Shown: piece after piece, positions 1-7,168 of the stretch | Layout of the letters: every line of letters starts with the position of its first letter | Position numbering within the stretch: position 1 is the first letter of the stretch | NCBI GenBank assembly: GCA_007129145.1 | Contig: SKWC01000216.1 | Location: forward strand, 1-7,175 | From: Rubritepida sp. | GTDB taxonomy: Bacteria; Pseudomonadota; Alphaproteobacteria; Acetobacterales; Acetobacteraceae | Reading direction: 5' to 3' | DNA: 7,175 nucleotides | The notes under the pieces: model-generated | The model's input: only the letters and a program-made list of their open reading frames with translations | Database searches by the model: none | Told to the model about the DNA's origin: nothing | Position numbers and translations under genes: made by a program

Positions 1-1809
1 GGCCACTGCGGCCGCGGCGTCGCGGTGGAACAGCACCAGCACGCGGTCGCCCGCATGGTGCAGCAGCATGCCCAGGCTTTCCGCCGCCTCCCAGGCCGCG
101 GCCGTCAGCGGCCGGCCGTCCAGGTCGCGCCAGGCGACGTCGGGGAAGCCGTCCGTCTCGGCGCCGGTCAGCGGCGCGGTGGCATGCAGCGCGGGATGGT
201 CACGGCGTGCGGCGACGAGGCGCGCGGTGAAGGCGATCAGCCCCGCATCGGCCGCCGGCCAGTCCACCCAGGACAGCGCGTTGTCCTGGCAATAGGCGTT
301 GTTGTTGCCCCCCTGGCTGCGCCCCAGCTCGTCGCCCATGCAGATCATGGGCAGGCCGCGCGCCGTCAGCAGCATGGCCAGCAGCGCGCGGGCATCGGCG
401 GCGCGGCGGGTCAGAACGCCGGCATCGCGCGTGGGGCCTTCAACGCCATGGTTCCAGGAGAAGTTCTCGGCCATGCCGTCGCGGTTGTCCTCGCCATTCG
501 CGAGGTTGTGGCGCGCCCGGTGGCTGACCAGGTCGGCCAGGGTGAAGCCGTCATGGGCGGTGACGAAGTTCACGCTGTCGGCGGCGCGGCCGGGCAGCAG
601 GTCGGCCGAGCCCGCCAGCCGCGTGGCCAGCGCCCCCGCCATGCCGGCATCGCCGCGCCAGAAGCGGCGGACATCGTCGCGGAAGCGGTCGTTCCACTCC
701 CCCCACCCGGGCGGGAAGGCGCCCAGGCTGTGGTCCGCGGCGTCCCAGGGCTCGGCGATGATGCGTCGCTGCCGCAGCACCGGGTCCTGGCGGATGGCGG
801 CCAGCAGCGGCGCGGCGGGGTCGAAGCCGCCGCCGCCGTCGCGCCGGCCCAGCGTGGTGGCGAGGTCGAGGCGGAAGCCGTCCACCCCCGCCGCCAGCGC
901 CCAGTGGCGCAGGGCGTCCATGACGAGGCGGATGGGCCAGGGCCGGTCGCAGGCCAGCACATTGCCGCAGCCCGATTCATTCGCGCCCGCGCGGTACCAG
1001 GCCCATTCGCCCAGGCCGCGAAGGCTGAGCGTCGGGCCGGCGGCGTCGCCCTCGCCGGTGTGGTTGAACACCACGTCCAGGATCACGCCGATGCCGGCCG
1101 CGCGCAGCGCCTGCACCGCGGCCGCGACCTCCTCCATGCCGCCGGGGGCGAGGCGCGGGTCGGGCGCGAGGAAGCCGACCGGGTTGTAGCCCCAGTAATT
1201 GCCCAGCCCGAGCGGCGGCAGGTGGCGCTCATCCACCCAGGCGGCGGCGGGCATGACCTCGACCATGGTGACGCCCAGGCGCTGCAGATGCGCGATGGCG
1301 GCCGGATGCGCGAGGCCCGCGAAGGTGCCGCGGATGGCTTCGGGCACATCGGGGTGGCGCTGGGTGAAGCCGCGCAGATGCAGCTCATACAGAACCTCCG
1401 GGCGCGGAGGCATGGGACGCCAGGGGCGCGGGGCGGGCGGCGGCGTCAGGATGGCGTGCGGCACATGCGGCGCGCTGTCCTCGGCGCAGGGGATGGGCCC
1501 GGTGTCGAATTGCGCGGGGTGGAGCGCGAAGGGCGCGCTGATGCGCCGCGCCCAGGGGTCGAGCAGCAGCTTGGCCGGGTTGAAGCGGCCCGCCGCGCGC
1601 GGCCCCGCCGCCCGCAGCCCGTAATGCGCGCCCGCCCGCATGCCCGGCACATGGCCGGTGAACACCCCATCCGGCCCCGGCGCGAGGCGGTGGCGCGCCA
1701 CCTCCGCGCCGCCTTCGAAGAGGCACAGCCACAGCGCATCCGCCCCCGGCGCGGGGATCGCGGCATCGGCGCCATCCCCCGCCGGCGTGACTCCCAGCGC
1801 CTCAACCAT
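1..1809 (-). CDS. glgX: Glycogen debranching enzyme GlgX (GH13), 3' end cut by window edge
   Basis: GlgX hydrolyses alpha-1,6 branch points of the short-branched limit dextrin left by glycogen phosphorylase, in the cytoplasm. The frame is open for 603 codons from ATG at 1809 to base 1 with no stop; E. coli GlgX is about 657 residues, so roughly the last 40-60 (C-terminal beta domain) are missing. Residues 1-100 look like a divergent CBM48 domain, ending in RFNPAKLLLDPWA. The GH13 barrel follows: YELHLRGFT (141-149), the GlgX-type NYWGYNP (204-210), DVVFNH (245-250), GVDGFRLDLAT with the probable nucleophile Asp315, IIAEPWD with the probable acid/base Glu353, and NFVTAHD with the stabilising Asp420. 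FSWNHGVEG (450-458) and MGDELGRSQGG (from 491) are also typical of GlgX rather than of branching enzyme or isoamylase. An in-frame TGA at 1819-1821 blocks any longer start. The gene overlaps the glgA stop by 8 bases, so it is probably translationally coupled to glgA; a GGGGGA lies about 12 bases upstream of the start, rather far for a good ribosome site. Confidence 0.95.
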   Translation of the reverse strand, partial: MVEALGVTPAGDGADAAIPAPGADALWLCLFEGGAEVARHRLAPGPDGVFTGHVPGMRAGAHYGLRAAGPRAAGRFNPAKLLLDPWARRISAPFALHPAQFDTGPIPCAEDSAPHVPHAILTPPPAPRPWRPMPPRPEVLYELHLRGFTQRHPDVPEAIRGTFAGLAHPAAIAHLQRLGVTMVEVMPAAAWVDERHLPPLGLGNYWGYNPVGFLAPDPRLAPGGMEEVAAAVQALRAAGIGVILDVVFNHTGEGDAAGPTLSLRGLGEWAWYRAGANESGCGNVLACDRPWPIRLVMDALRHWALAAGVDGFRLDLATTLGRRDGGGGFDPAAPLLAAIRQDPVLRQRRIIAEPWDAADHSLGAFPPGWGEWNDRFRDDVRRFWRGDAGMAGALATRLAGSADLLPGRAADSVNFVTAHDGFTLADLVSHRARHNLANGEDNRDGMAENFSWNHGVEGPTRDAGVLTRRAADARALLAMLLTARGLPMICMGDELGRSQGGNNNAYCQDNALSWVDWPAADAGLIAFTARLVAARRDHPALHATAPLTGAETDGFPDVAWRDLDGRPLTAAAWEAAESLGMLLHHAGDRVLVLFHRDAAAAVA

Positions 1810-3238
1810 GCGCGGCGGTCATCCCCCGCAGCAGCGCCGCGTATTGCCGGGCCGAGCGCGCCCAGGAGACGTCGGTGGCCTGCGCGTTGGAGCGCAGCCG
1901 CGTCCAGTCGCCGGGGCCGCGCATCAGGCGCAGCGCGCGCTCCAGCGCCGCGCCCAGCGCCGCGGCGTTGACCGGGCTGAACTGGAGCCCGGTGCCCTGG
2001 CCGGCGGCGAGCGCCATCTCATTCGCGTCCACCACCGTGTCCGCCAGCCCGCCCACGCGCCCCACGATCGGCGGCGCGCCATAGCGCAGCGCGCACAGCT
2101 GCGCGAGGCCGCAGGGCTCGAAGCGCGACGGCAGGATGAAGGCGTCCGCACCCGCGTAGCACAGCCGCGCGAAGCCCTCGTCGAAGCCGATGAAGGCGCC
2201 GACCCGCCCGGGATGGGCCGCGGTGGCGGCATGGGCACGCGCCTCCAGCGCCGCATCGCCGCTGCCCAGCAGCGCGAGCTGCGCGCCGGCCTCCAGCAGG
2301 ATGGGCAGGCAGTCGAGGATCAGGTCCAAGCCCTTCTGCGCCGTCATGCGCCCGACGAAGGCGAAGAGCGGCGCGTCCGCCGCGACGTCGAGTCCCATGC
2401 GGCCCTGCAGCGCCGCCTTGTTCACCGCCCGGCCCGCGCTGTCCCAGCCGGGGCAGGGGTGCGGCAGGTGCGGGTCGGTCGCGGGGTCCCATTCGGTGGT
2501 GTCGAGGCCGTTCAGGATTCCGTGCAGCACGCCCGCGCGCGCGCGCAGCAGCCCGTCCATGCCCATCCCGTGCTCGGGCTGGCGGATCTCGGCGGCGTAG
2601 CTGGGCGAGACGGTGCTGATGCGGTCCGCATACCACAGCCCCGCCTTGAGGAAGCTGACGCCGCCCCAGTATTCCAGCCCGTCGGTCGCGAAGGCCGCCG
2701 CCGGCAGGCCGAGCTCAGGGAAGATCGCGGCCGGGAACAGCCCCTGGAAGGCGAGGTTGTGCAGGGTGAACAGGCAGGGGATGCGCGGCGCCGCGAAGCG
2801 CAGATAGGCGGCGGCCAGCCCGGCCTGCCAGTCATGCGCATGCAGCGCGTCGAAGCCTTCCGATGCGGCAAGGCCCGCGGCGGCGCGCCCCAGGGCCGCG
2901 AAGCGCAGCCCGTTGTCGGGCCAGTCCCGCCGGTCGGGGCCGAGATAGGGGCTGCCCGGCCGGGCGAAGAAATGCGGCGCATCGAGTGCGACCAGCCGCT
3001 GCCCGCCGGGTGCGGCATGCACCAGCCGCGCCGGCCCGCCCGGCAGATCGACGATCCGATCCACCCGCAGCACCGGGTCCATCGCCGCCATCACCGCCGG
3101 GTAGCCGGGCAGCAGGGTCGTGACCTCGACGCCCTCGGCCGCCAGGGCGCCGGGCAGCGCGCCCACCACATCCGCGAGCCCGCCGGTCTTGACCCAGGGA
3201 AACGCCTCGGAGGCGACGGCGAGCACGCGCAGCGCCAT
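1802..3238 (-). CDS. glgA: Glycogen synthase GlgA (ADP-glucose-dependent, GT5)
   Basis: GlgA transfers glucose from ADP-glucose to the non-reducing end of an alpha-1,4 glucan, retaining configuration. The 478-residue product matches the usual length (E. coli 477). The N-terminal GT5 domain opens with SEAFPWVKTGGLADV, in which Lys17 is the substrate-binding lysine of KTGGLAD (Lys15 in E. coli). HAHDWQAG (133-140) carries the conserved histidine. ILNGLDTTEWDP marks the crossover to the GT-B C-terminal domain. VGRMTAQKGLDLI supplies Arg297 and Lys302, and PSRFEPCGLAQL supplies Glu374, followed by the GGLADTV loop. The start chosen is ATG at 3238, because it puts KTGGLAD at the normal distance from the N-terminus and lies 4 bases after the glgC stop. 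The frame can be extended to a TTG at 3256 inside glgC, which would add six residues unlike the family. No strong Shine-Dalgarno sequence is seen, so translation probably depends on ribosomes finishing glgC. The 3' end overlaps glgX. Confidence 0.96.
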   Translation of the reverse strand: MALRVLAVASEAFPWVKTGGLADVVGALPGALAAEGVEVTTLLPGYPAVMAAMDPVLRVDRIVDLPGGPARLVHAAPGGQRLVALDAPHFFARPGSPYLGPDRRDWPDNGLRFAALGRAAAGLAASEGFDALHAHDWQAGLAAAYLRFAAPRIPCLFTLHNLAFQGLFPAAIFPELGLPAAAFATDGLEYWGGVSFLKAGLWYADRISTVSPSYAAEIRQPEHGMGMDGLLRARAGVLHGILNGLDTTEWDPATDPHLPHPCPGWDSAGRAVNKAALQGRMGLDVAADAPLFAFVGRMTAQKGLDLILDCLPILLEAGAQLALLGSGDAALEARAHAATAAHPGRVGAFIGFDEGFARLCYAGADAFILPSRFEPCGLAQLCALRYGAPPIVGRVGGLADTVVDANEMALAAGQGTGLQFSPVNAAALGAALERALRLMRGPGDWTRLRSNAQATDVSWARSARQYAALLRGMTAAHG

Positions 3239-3242
3239 GGGC

Positions 3243-4550
3243 TCAGGCGCCGCCAAAGCGGTCCGGAATGGGGCGGTCCGGAATGGGGCGGTCCAGCATG
3301 GGTTGGGTGATCAGCACCACGCCGCTCTCGGTGCGGCGGAAGCGCGCGGCGTCCAGCACGGGGTCCTCGCCCACCACCAGGCCGGGCGGGATGTGCACAT
3401 CGCGGTCCACCACCACGCGCGACAGCCGCGCCCCGCGCCCCACATCCACGCCGGGCAGCAGCACCGCCTGGTCCAGCCGGGCGTAGGAGTGCAGGTGCAC
3501 GCCGGTGAACAGCAATGAGCGCCGCGCCGACCCGCCCGAGATGATGCAGCCGCCCGAGACGAGGGAGGAAATCGCCTCGCCGCGCCGGCCGATCTCGTCA
3601 TGGACGAATTTCGCCGGCGGCACGACCTCGGCATGGGTCCAGATCGGCCAGTCGCGGTCATAGAGGTCGAGCGGGGGGTTCACGTCGGTGAGGTCGATGT
3701 TCGCCTCCCAATAGGCGTCCACCGTGCCGACATCGCGCCAGTAGGGCGCGGTCTCCTGCGCCGACATCACGCAGGAGCCCTCGAAGCGGTGCGCCACCGC
3801 GCGGCCTTCCTGCACGATGCGCGGGATGATGTCCTTGCCGAAGTCATGGCTGGAATGGGGGTCGGCGGCGTCGCGGCGCAGCACCTCGATCATGTACTGC
3901 GTCTCGAAGACGTAGATGCCCATGGAGGCGAGGGACATGTCCGGCTGGCCCGGGATGCCCGGCGGGTCCTTGGGCTTCTCCAGGAAGTCGGTGATGCGTC
4001 CGGCCTCGTCCACGGCCACGATGCCGAAGCCCGAGGATTGCTCGCGCGGGAAGGCGATGCAGGAGACGGTGACATCCGCGCCGCTGTCCACATGCTGGCG
4101 CAGCATGCGCTCGTAATCCATCTTGTAGACGTGGTCGCCCGCCAGGATCACGGTGTGGCGCGGCGCCAGGTCCTCGATGATGTCGATGTTCTGATAGACC
4201 GCATCCGCGGTGCCCAGATACCAGTTGTGCTCCGAGACGCGCTGGCTGGCGGGCAGGATGTCGAAGCTCTCGTTGCGCTCGGCGCGGAAGAAGTTCCAGC
4301 CGCGCTGCAGGTGGCGGATCAGGCTGTGCGCCTTGTATTGCGTGGCCACCGCGACGCGCCGGATGCCCGAGTTCAGCGCGTTCGACAGGGCGAAGTCGAT
4401 GATGCGCGACTTGCCGCCGAAGAAGACCGCGGGCTTGGCGCGCCGGTCGGTCAGCTCCATGAGCCGCGAGCCGCGGCCGCCGGCCAGGACGAAGGCCATG
4501 GCCGAGCGCGCCCATGGGGACGGCGCCGGCGCCTGGGCAGGGTCACGCAT
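3243..4550 (-). CDS. glgC: Glucose-1-phosphate adenylyltransferase GlgC (ADP-glucose pyrophosphorylase)
   Basis: GlgC makes ADP-glucose and pyrophosphate from ATP and glucose-1-phosphate, the committed and normally allosterically controlled step of glycogen synthesis; the family is homotetrameric. The product has 435 residues (E. coli 431). The Rossmann-like nucleotidyltransferase domain starts with FVLAGGRGSRL (20-30), then RRAKPAVFFGGK (36-47). WYLGTADAV carries Tyr111 (E. coli Tyr114, ATP site). GDHVYKMDY carries catalytic Asp139 (E. coli Asp142). FLEKP carries Lys192, the glucose-1-phosphate lysine (E. coli Lys195). SMGIYVF (209-215) and YWRDVGT follow. From about residue 290 the left-handed beta-helix domain shows hexapeptide-like repeats (SGGCIISGG, AVLLPGVDVG). 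E. coli activator residue Lys39 is Arg36 here. The C-terminus ends in an unusual PIPDR repeat. ATG at 4550 is chosen because GGAGG sits 6 bases upstream; the frame continues up to a TTG at 4607, but with no family-like sequence. The next gene, glgA, follows 4 bases after the stop. Confidence 0.97.
   Translation of the reverse strand: MRDPAQAPAPSPWARSAMAFVLAGGRGSRLMELTDRRAKPAVFFGGKSRIIDFALSNALNSGIRRVAVATQYKAHSLIRHLQRGWNFFRAERNESFDILPASQRVSEHNWYLGTADAVYQNIDIIEDLAPRHTVILAGDHVYKMDYERMLRQHVDSGADVTVSCIAFPREQSSGFGIVAVDEAGRITDFLEKPKDPPGIPGQPDMSLASMGIYVFETQYMIEVLRRDAADPHSSHDFGKDIIPRIVQEGRAVAHRFEGSCVMSAQETAPYWRDVGTVDAYWEANIDLTDVNPPLDLYDRDWPIWTHAEVVPPAKFVHDEIGRRGEAISSLVSGGCIISGGSARRSLLFTGVHLHSYARLDQAVLLPGVDVGRGARLSRVVVDRDVHIPPGLVVGEDPVLDAARFRRTESGVVLITQPMLDRPIPDRPIPDRFGGA
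3258..3302 (-). repeat. 15-base tandem repeat (3 copies) at the 3' end of glgC
   Basis: Two perfect adjacent copies of GCGGTCCGGAATGGG (plus-strand sense, 3258-3272 and 3273-3287) are followed by a third copy, 3288-3302, matching at 13 of 15 bases. The period is a multiple of three, so glgC stays in frame and encodes PMLDR-PIPDR-PIPDR before the final FGGA. The PMLDR copy aligns with the usual end of GlgC (E. coli REMLRK), so it is probably the original and the two identical copies a recent expansion. Confidence 0.9.
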
Positions 4551-4554
4551 TGGG

Positions 4555-4564
4555 CTCCTCCCTT
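4555..4564 (-). promoter_or_regulatory. Ribosome binding site of glgC
   Basis: The minus strand reads AAGGGAGGAG, with the GGAGG core 6 bases before ATG at 4550. It is the strongest Shine-Dalgarno match in the window. It fixes the glgC start against the upstream TTG at 4607 and the internal ATG at 4499. A strong independent site fits glgC being translated without help from glgP, whose stop is 132 bases upstream. Confidence 0.85.
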
Positions 4565-4649
4565 GGGCCGGCCTGCGGGTTCCGCCGCCCTGGCAGGCAC
4601 CTAGCAAGGATGCGGGTGCCGCGGCAATCGTCCCGGGGTTGTGGCGCCG

Positions 4650-4672
4650 CCCGCGCGGGAGGGGCGCGCGGG
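4650..4672 (-). other. GC-rich hairpin in the glgP-glgC gap
   Basis: A perfect 8-bp inverted repeat (CCCGCGCG and CGCGCGGG) flanks a 7-base loop, starting 11 bases after the glgP stop codon. All stem pairs are G-C, so the RNA hairpin would be very stable. No run of T follows it in the transcribed direction, so it is not a classical intrinsic terminator. Possible roles are a partial attenuator, a block to 3' exonucleases that shields glgP mRNA, or simply chance in GC-rich sequence. The inverted repeat is certain; its function is inference. Confidence 0.45.
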
Positions 4673-4682
4673 GTGCTTCGGG

Positions 4683-7157
4683 TCATTGCCGTATGGGCAC
4701 CCCCCAGATCTCCTCGGCGTATTCGCGGATGGTGCGGTCGGAGGAGAACCAGCCGAGCCGCGCGGTGTTGAGCACGGCCTTGCGCCGCCAGGCCGCCTGG
4801 TCGGTCCAGACCCCGTCCACCTCGCGCTGCTTCGCGTAGTAGCTGTCGAAATCGGCGGTCACCATGAAGTGGTCCACCTCCCGCAGGTCCTGCACGAGGC
4901 CCCCGTAGCGGCCCCGGTCATCGGGCGAGAGCACCCCGGTGGCGAGCTGGTCCATCACCTGCGACAGCCGGAACGACGCCTCGATCGCCATGCGCCCGCG
5001 CCAGCCCTCGGCGCGGCGCTGCGCCACCTCGGGCGTGGTCAGGCCGAAGATGAAGATGTTCTCGGGCCCCAGATGCTCCAGCATCTCGACGTTGGCGCCG
5101 TCCAGCGTGCCGATGGTCAGCGCGCCGTTCAGGCCGAACTTCATGTTCCCGGTGCCCGAGGCCTCCATCCCCGCGGTGCTGATCTGCTCGGACAGGTCGG
5201 CGGCGGGGATCAGCACCTCGGCCAGGGAGACGTTGTAGTTGGGCAGGAACACCACCTTCAGGCGGTCGCGCATCATGGGGTCGCGGTTGACCATGCGCGC
5301 CACGTCATGCGCCAGCTTGATGATGAGCTTGGCGCGGTGGTAGCTCGCGGCCGCCTTGCCCGCGAAGATCTTCACCCGCGGCTGCCAGTCCCGGTGCGGC
5401 TCGGCGCGGATCGCGTCATAGAGCGCGATGGTCTCCAGGATGTTCAGCAGCTGGCGCTTGTATTCGTGGATGCGCTTGATGTGGATGTCGAACATGGCCG
5501 CCGGGTCCAGCCGTATCCCCACCCTCTCGCGCACCAGCCGGGCCAGCGCCTCCTTGTTGGCGCGCTTCACCGCGGCGAAGCGGTCCTGGAAGCCCGCGTC
5601 ATCGGCCAGCTTCTCCAGCCCGACGAGCGCCGCCGGATCGTCCATGAATTCCGGGCCGATCGCCTCCAGCAGCAGCTCGGTCAGGCCGGGGTTGCACTGC
5701 ATCAGCCAGCGGCGGAAGGTCACGCCGTTGGTCTTGTTGGTGATGCGGCCCGGGCACAGCGCGTGGAAGTCGCTGAAGACGGTCTGCTTCAGCAGCTCCG
5801 AATGCAGGGCCGAGACGCCGTTGACCTTGTGGCTGCCCAGGAAGGCCAGGTGGCCCATGCGCACCCGCCGGCCATTCGCCTCCTCGATCAATGAGACGGA
5901 GGCCAGCAGCCGGTTGTCGCCGGGATTGGCCGCGCCGACCTCGGCCAGGTGCAGCGCGTTGAGCATGTAGATGATCTGCATGTGGCGCGGCAGCACCTGC
6001 TCCATCAGCGCCACCGGCCAGCTTTCCAGCGCCTCGGGCAGCAGGGTGTGGTTGGTGTAGCTGATGCAGCCGCGCGTGATGCGCCAGGCCTGGTGCCAGT
6101 CGAGGTCGTGGTCGTCGAGCAGCAGGCGCATGAGTTCCGCCACCGCGATGGCGGGGTGGGTGTCGTTCAGCTGGATCGCCACGCGCTCGGGCAGGGTGTG
6201 GACCTCGCCATAGACGCGCAGGTGCCGCCGCAGCAGGTCCTGCAGCGCCGCCGAGGAGAAGAAGAATTCCTGGCGCAGCCGCAATTCCAGCCCCGAGGGG
6301 CTTTCGTCGGCGGGGTAGAGCACGCGGCTGATGGCCTCGGCGCGCGCGCGTTCCGAGATCGCGCCCAGGTGGTCGCCGCGGTTGAAGGCATCGAGGCTGA
6401 GCATGTCCAGCGCACGCGCCGACCACAGCCGGAGCGTGTTCACATGGATGCCGCGCCAGCCCACCACCGGCGTGTCATAGGCCACCGCCAGCACCGTCTC
6501 GGCCGGGCGCCAGACATGCCGGAGGCTGCCGTCGGGGCGCTCGATCTCCTCGACGCTGCCGCCGAAGCCGATGGGATGGGCGATCTCGGGGCGGGCGAAT
6601 TCCCAGGGGTTCTGGAAGTTGAGCCAATCCTCCGGGAACTCCTCCTGCCAGCCCTCGCGGATGCCCTGCTTGAACAGCCCGTGGTCGTAGCGGATGCCGT
6701 AGCCGAAGGCGGGGATGTTGAGCGAGGCGAGGCTCTCCATGAAGCAGGCCGCGAGCCGCCCCAGGCCCCCATTGCCGAGTGCGGCGTCGGGTTCGCAGGC
6801 GAACACCGCCTCGGGGTCGAGGTCGAGCGAGGCGAGTGCGGCCTTGACCTCGGGCATCATGCGCAGGTTCGAGATGTTCTCGCGCAGCAGCCGGCCGATC
6901 AGGAATTCGAGCGAGAGGTAGTAGACCTGCTTCTCGCCGGTGTCATAGGCGCTGCGCAGATCCGACAGCCAGGGCTGCACCAGCCGGTCGCGCACCGCGA
7001 GTGCCGTGGCCATGAACCAGTCGCGCGGCAGGGCGCCGGCGCGGCTCTTGCCCAGGTCGAACATCAGGTTACGCAGGATGGCGTCGCGCATGGCGTCGCC
7101 GCTGGGGGGCGTTTCCATCGGTGTCGTGCCGGGCGGGAGTGTCTCGGAAAGGCTCAC
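4683..7157 (-). CDS. glgP: Glycogen/alpha-glucan phosphorylase GlgP (GT35, PLP-dependent)
   Basis: GlgP cleaves the terminal alpha-1,4 glucose of glycogen with inorganic phosphate, giving glucose-1-phosphate, using pyridoxal phosphate as cofactor. At 824 residues it is complete and close to E. coli GlgP (815). Landmarks in order: QVYYLSLEFLIGRLL (77-91), GNGGLGRLAACFMESLASLN (128-147) in the active-site region, YDHGLFKQ (157-164), LNDTHPAIAVAEL (330-342), NKTNGVTFRRWL (474-485), IHIKRIHEYKRQLLN (558-572), AGKAAASYHRAK (599-610), and the phosphorylase signature EASGTGNMKFGLN, whose Lys673 should form the Schiff base with PLP. The short N-terminus lacks the phosphorylated serine region of animal muscle phosphorylase. 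The GTG start at 7157 is preferred because AAGGA lies 6 bases upstream; the in-frame ATG at 7118 has no such site. It is the first gene seen in the block and is separated from glgC by 132 bases. Glycogen phosphorylase is more likely than maltodextrin phosphorylase from this glg context, but sequence inspection alone does not settle chain-length preference. Confidence 0.97.
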   Translation of the reverse strand: MSLSETLPPGTTPMETPPSGDAMRDAILRNLMFDLGKSRAGALPRDWFMATALAVRDRLVQPWLSDLRSAYDTGEKQVYYLSLEFLIGRLLRENISNLRMMPEVKAALASLDLDPEAVFACEPDAALGNGGLGRLAACFMESLASLNIPAFGYGIRYDHGLFKQGIREGWQEEFPEDWLNFQNPWEFARPEIAHPIGFGGSVEEIERPDGSLRHVWRPAETVLAVAYDTPVVGWRGIHVNTLRLWSARALDMLSLDAFNRGDHLGAISERARAEAISRVLYPADESPSGLELRLRQEFFFSSAALQDLLRRHLRVYGEVHTLPERVAIQLNDTHPAIAVAELMRLLLDDHDLDWHQAWRITRGCISYTNHTLLPEALESWPVALMEQVLPRHMQIIYMLNALHLAEVGAANPGDNRLLASVSLIEEANGRRVRMGHLAFLGSHKVNGVSALHSELLKQTVFSDFHALCPGRITNKTNGVTFRRWLMQCNPGLTELLLEAIGPEFMDDPAALVGLEKLADDAGFQDRFAAVKRANKEALARLVRERVGIRLDPAAMFDIHIKRIHEYKRQLLNILETIALYDAIRAEPHRDWQPRVKIFAGKAAASYHRAKLIIKLAHDVARMVNRDPMMRDRLKVVFLPNYNVSLAEVLIPAADLSEQISTAGMEASGTGNMKFGLNGALTIGTLDGANVEMLEHLGPENIFIFGLTTPEVAQRRAEGWRGRMAIEASFRLSQVMDQLATGVLSPDDRGRYGGLVQDLREVDHFMVTADFDSYYAKQREVDGVWTDQAAWRRKAVLNTARLGWFSSDRTIREYAEEIWGVPIRQ

Positions 7158-7161
7158 GGAT

Positions 7162-7168
7162 CTTCCTT
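7162..7168 (-). promoter_or_regulatory. Ribosome binding site of glgP
   Basis: On the minus strand the bases read AAGGAAG, with AAGGA ending 6 bases before the GTG codon at 7157. This is good anti-Shine-Dalgarno complementarity at normal spacing, and it decides the GTG start over the downstream in-frame ATG at 7118. Only 7 more bases of leader are visible, so no promoter can be judged. Confidence 0.75.

Noticed and set aside
1..1809. Frameshift or pseudogene status of glgX
   Set aside because: The frame was read through codon by codon from 1809 to 1 with no stop and all catalytic motifs in one frame. It is incomplete only because the window ends.
2534..2546. 13-base alternating CG run
   Set aside because: It lies inside glgA and encodes part of an Arg-Ala stretch; explained by codon choice in GC-rich DNA.
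3239..3256. TTG start for glgA at 3256, overlapping glgC by 14 bases
   Set aside because: ATG at 3238 gives the normal GlgA N-terminus, and no ribosome site favours the TTG.
25..3310. Long plus-strand open frames (25-1971, 1640-3310) opposite glgX and glgA
   Set aside because: Their translations are rich in Arg, Ala, Gly and Pro with no recognisable domain, and they lie opposite genes with intact catalytic motifs. Long antisense frames are expected in DNA this GC-rich.
4551..4607. Upstream TTG start for glgC at 4607 (19 more residues)
   Set aside because: The extension does not look like GlgC, and the strong GGAGG site serves the ATG at 4550.
4598..4627. Possible promoter for glgC: TTGCCG, 18 bases, TAGGTG on the minus strand
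   Set aside because: The -10 match is poor and the spacing is slightly long. In GC-rich DNA such partial matches are common, so this is not called as a feature.
4650..4672. Rho-independent terminator after glgP
   Set aside because: The stem is strong, but no T-rich tract follows it on the minus strand. It is kept only as a hairpin.
3600..5894. Plus-strand open frames (3600-4604, 4641-5894) opposite glgC and glgP
   Set aside because: Low-complexity products without family motifs; they mirror the codon structure of the real minus-strand genes.
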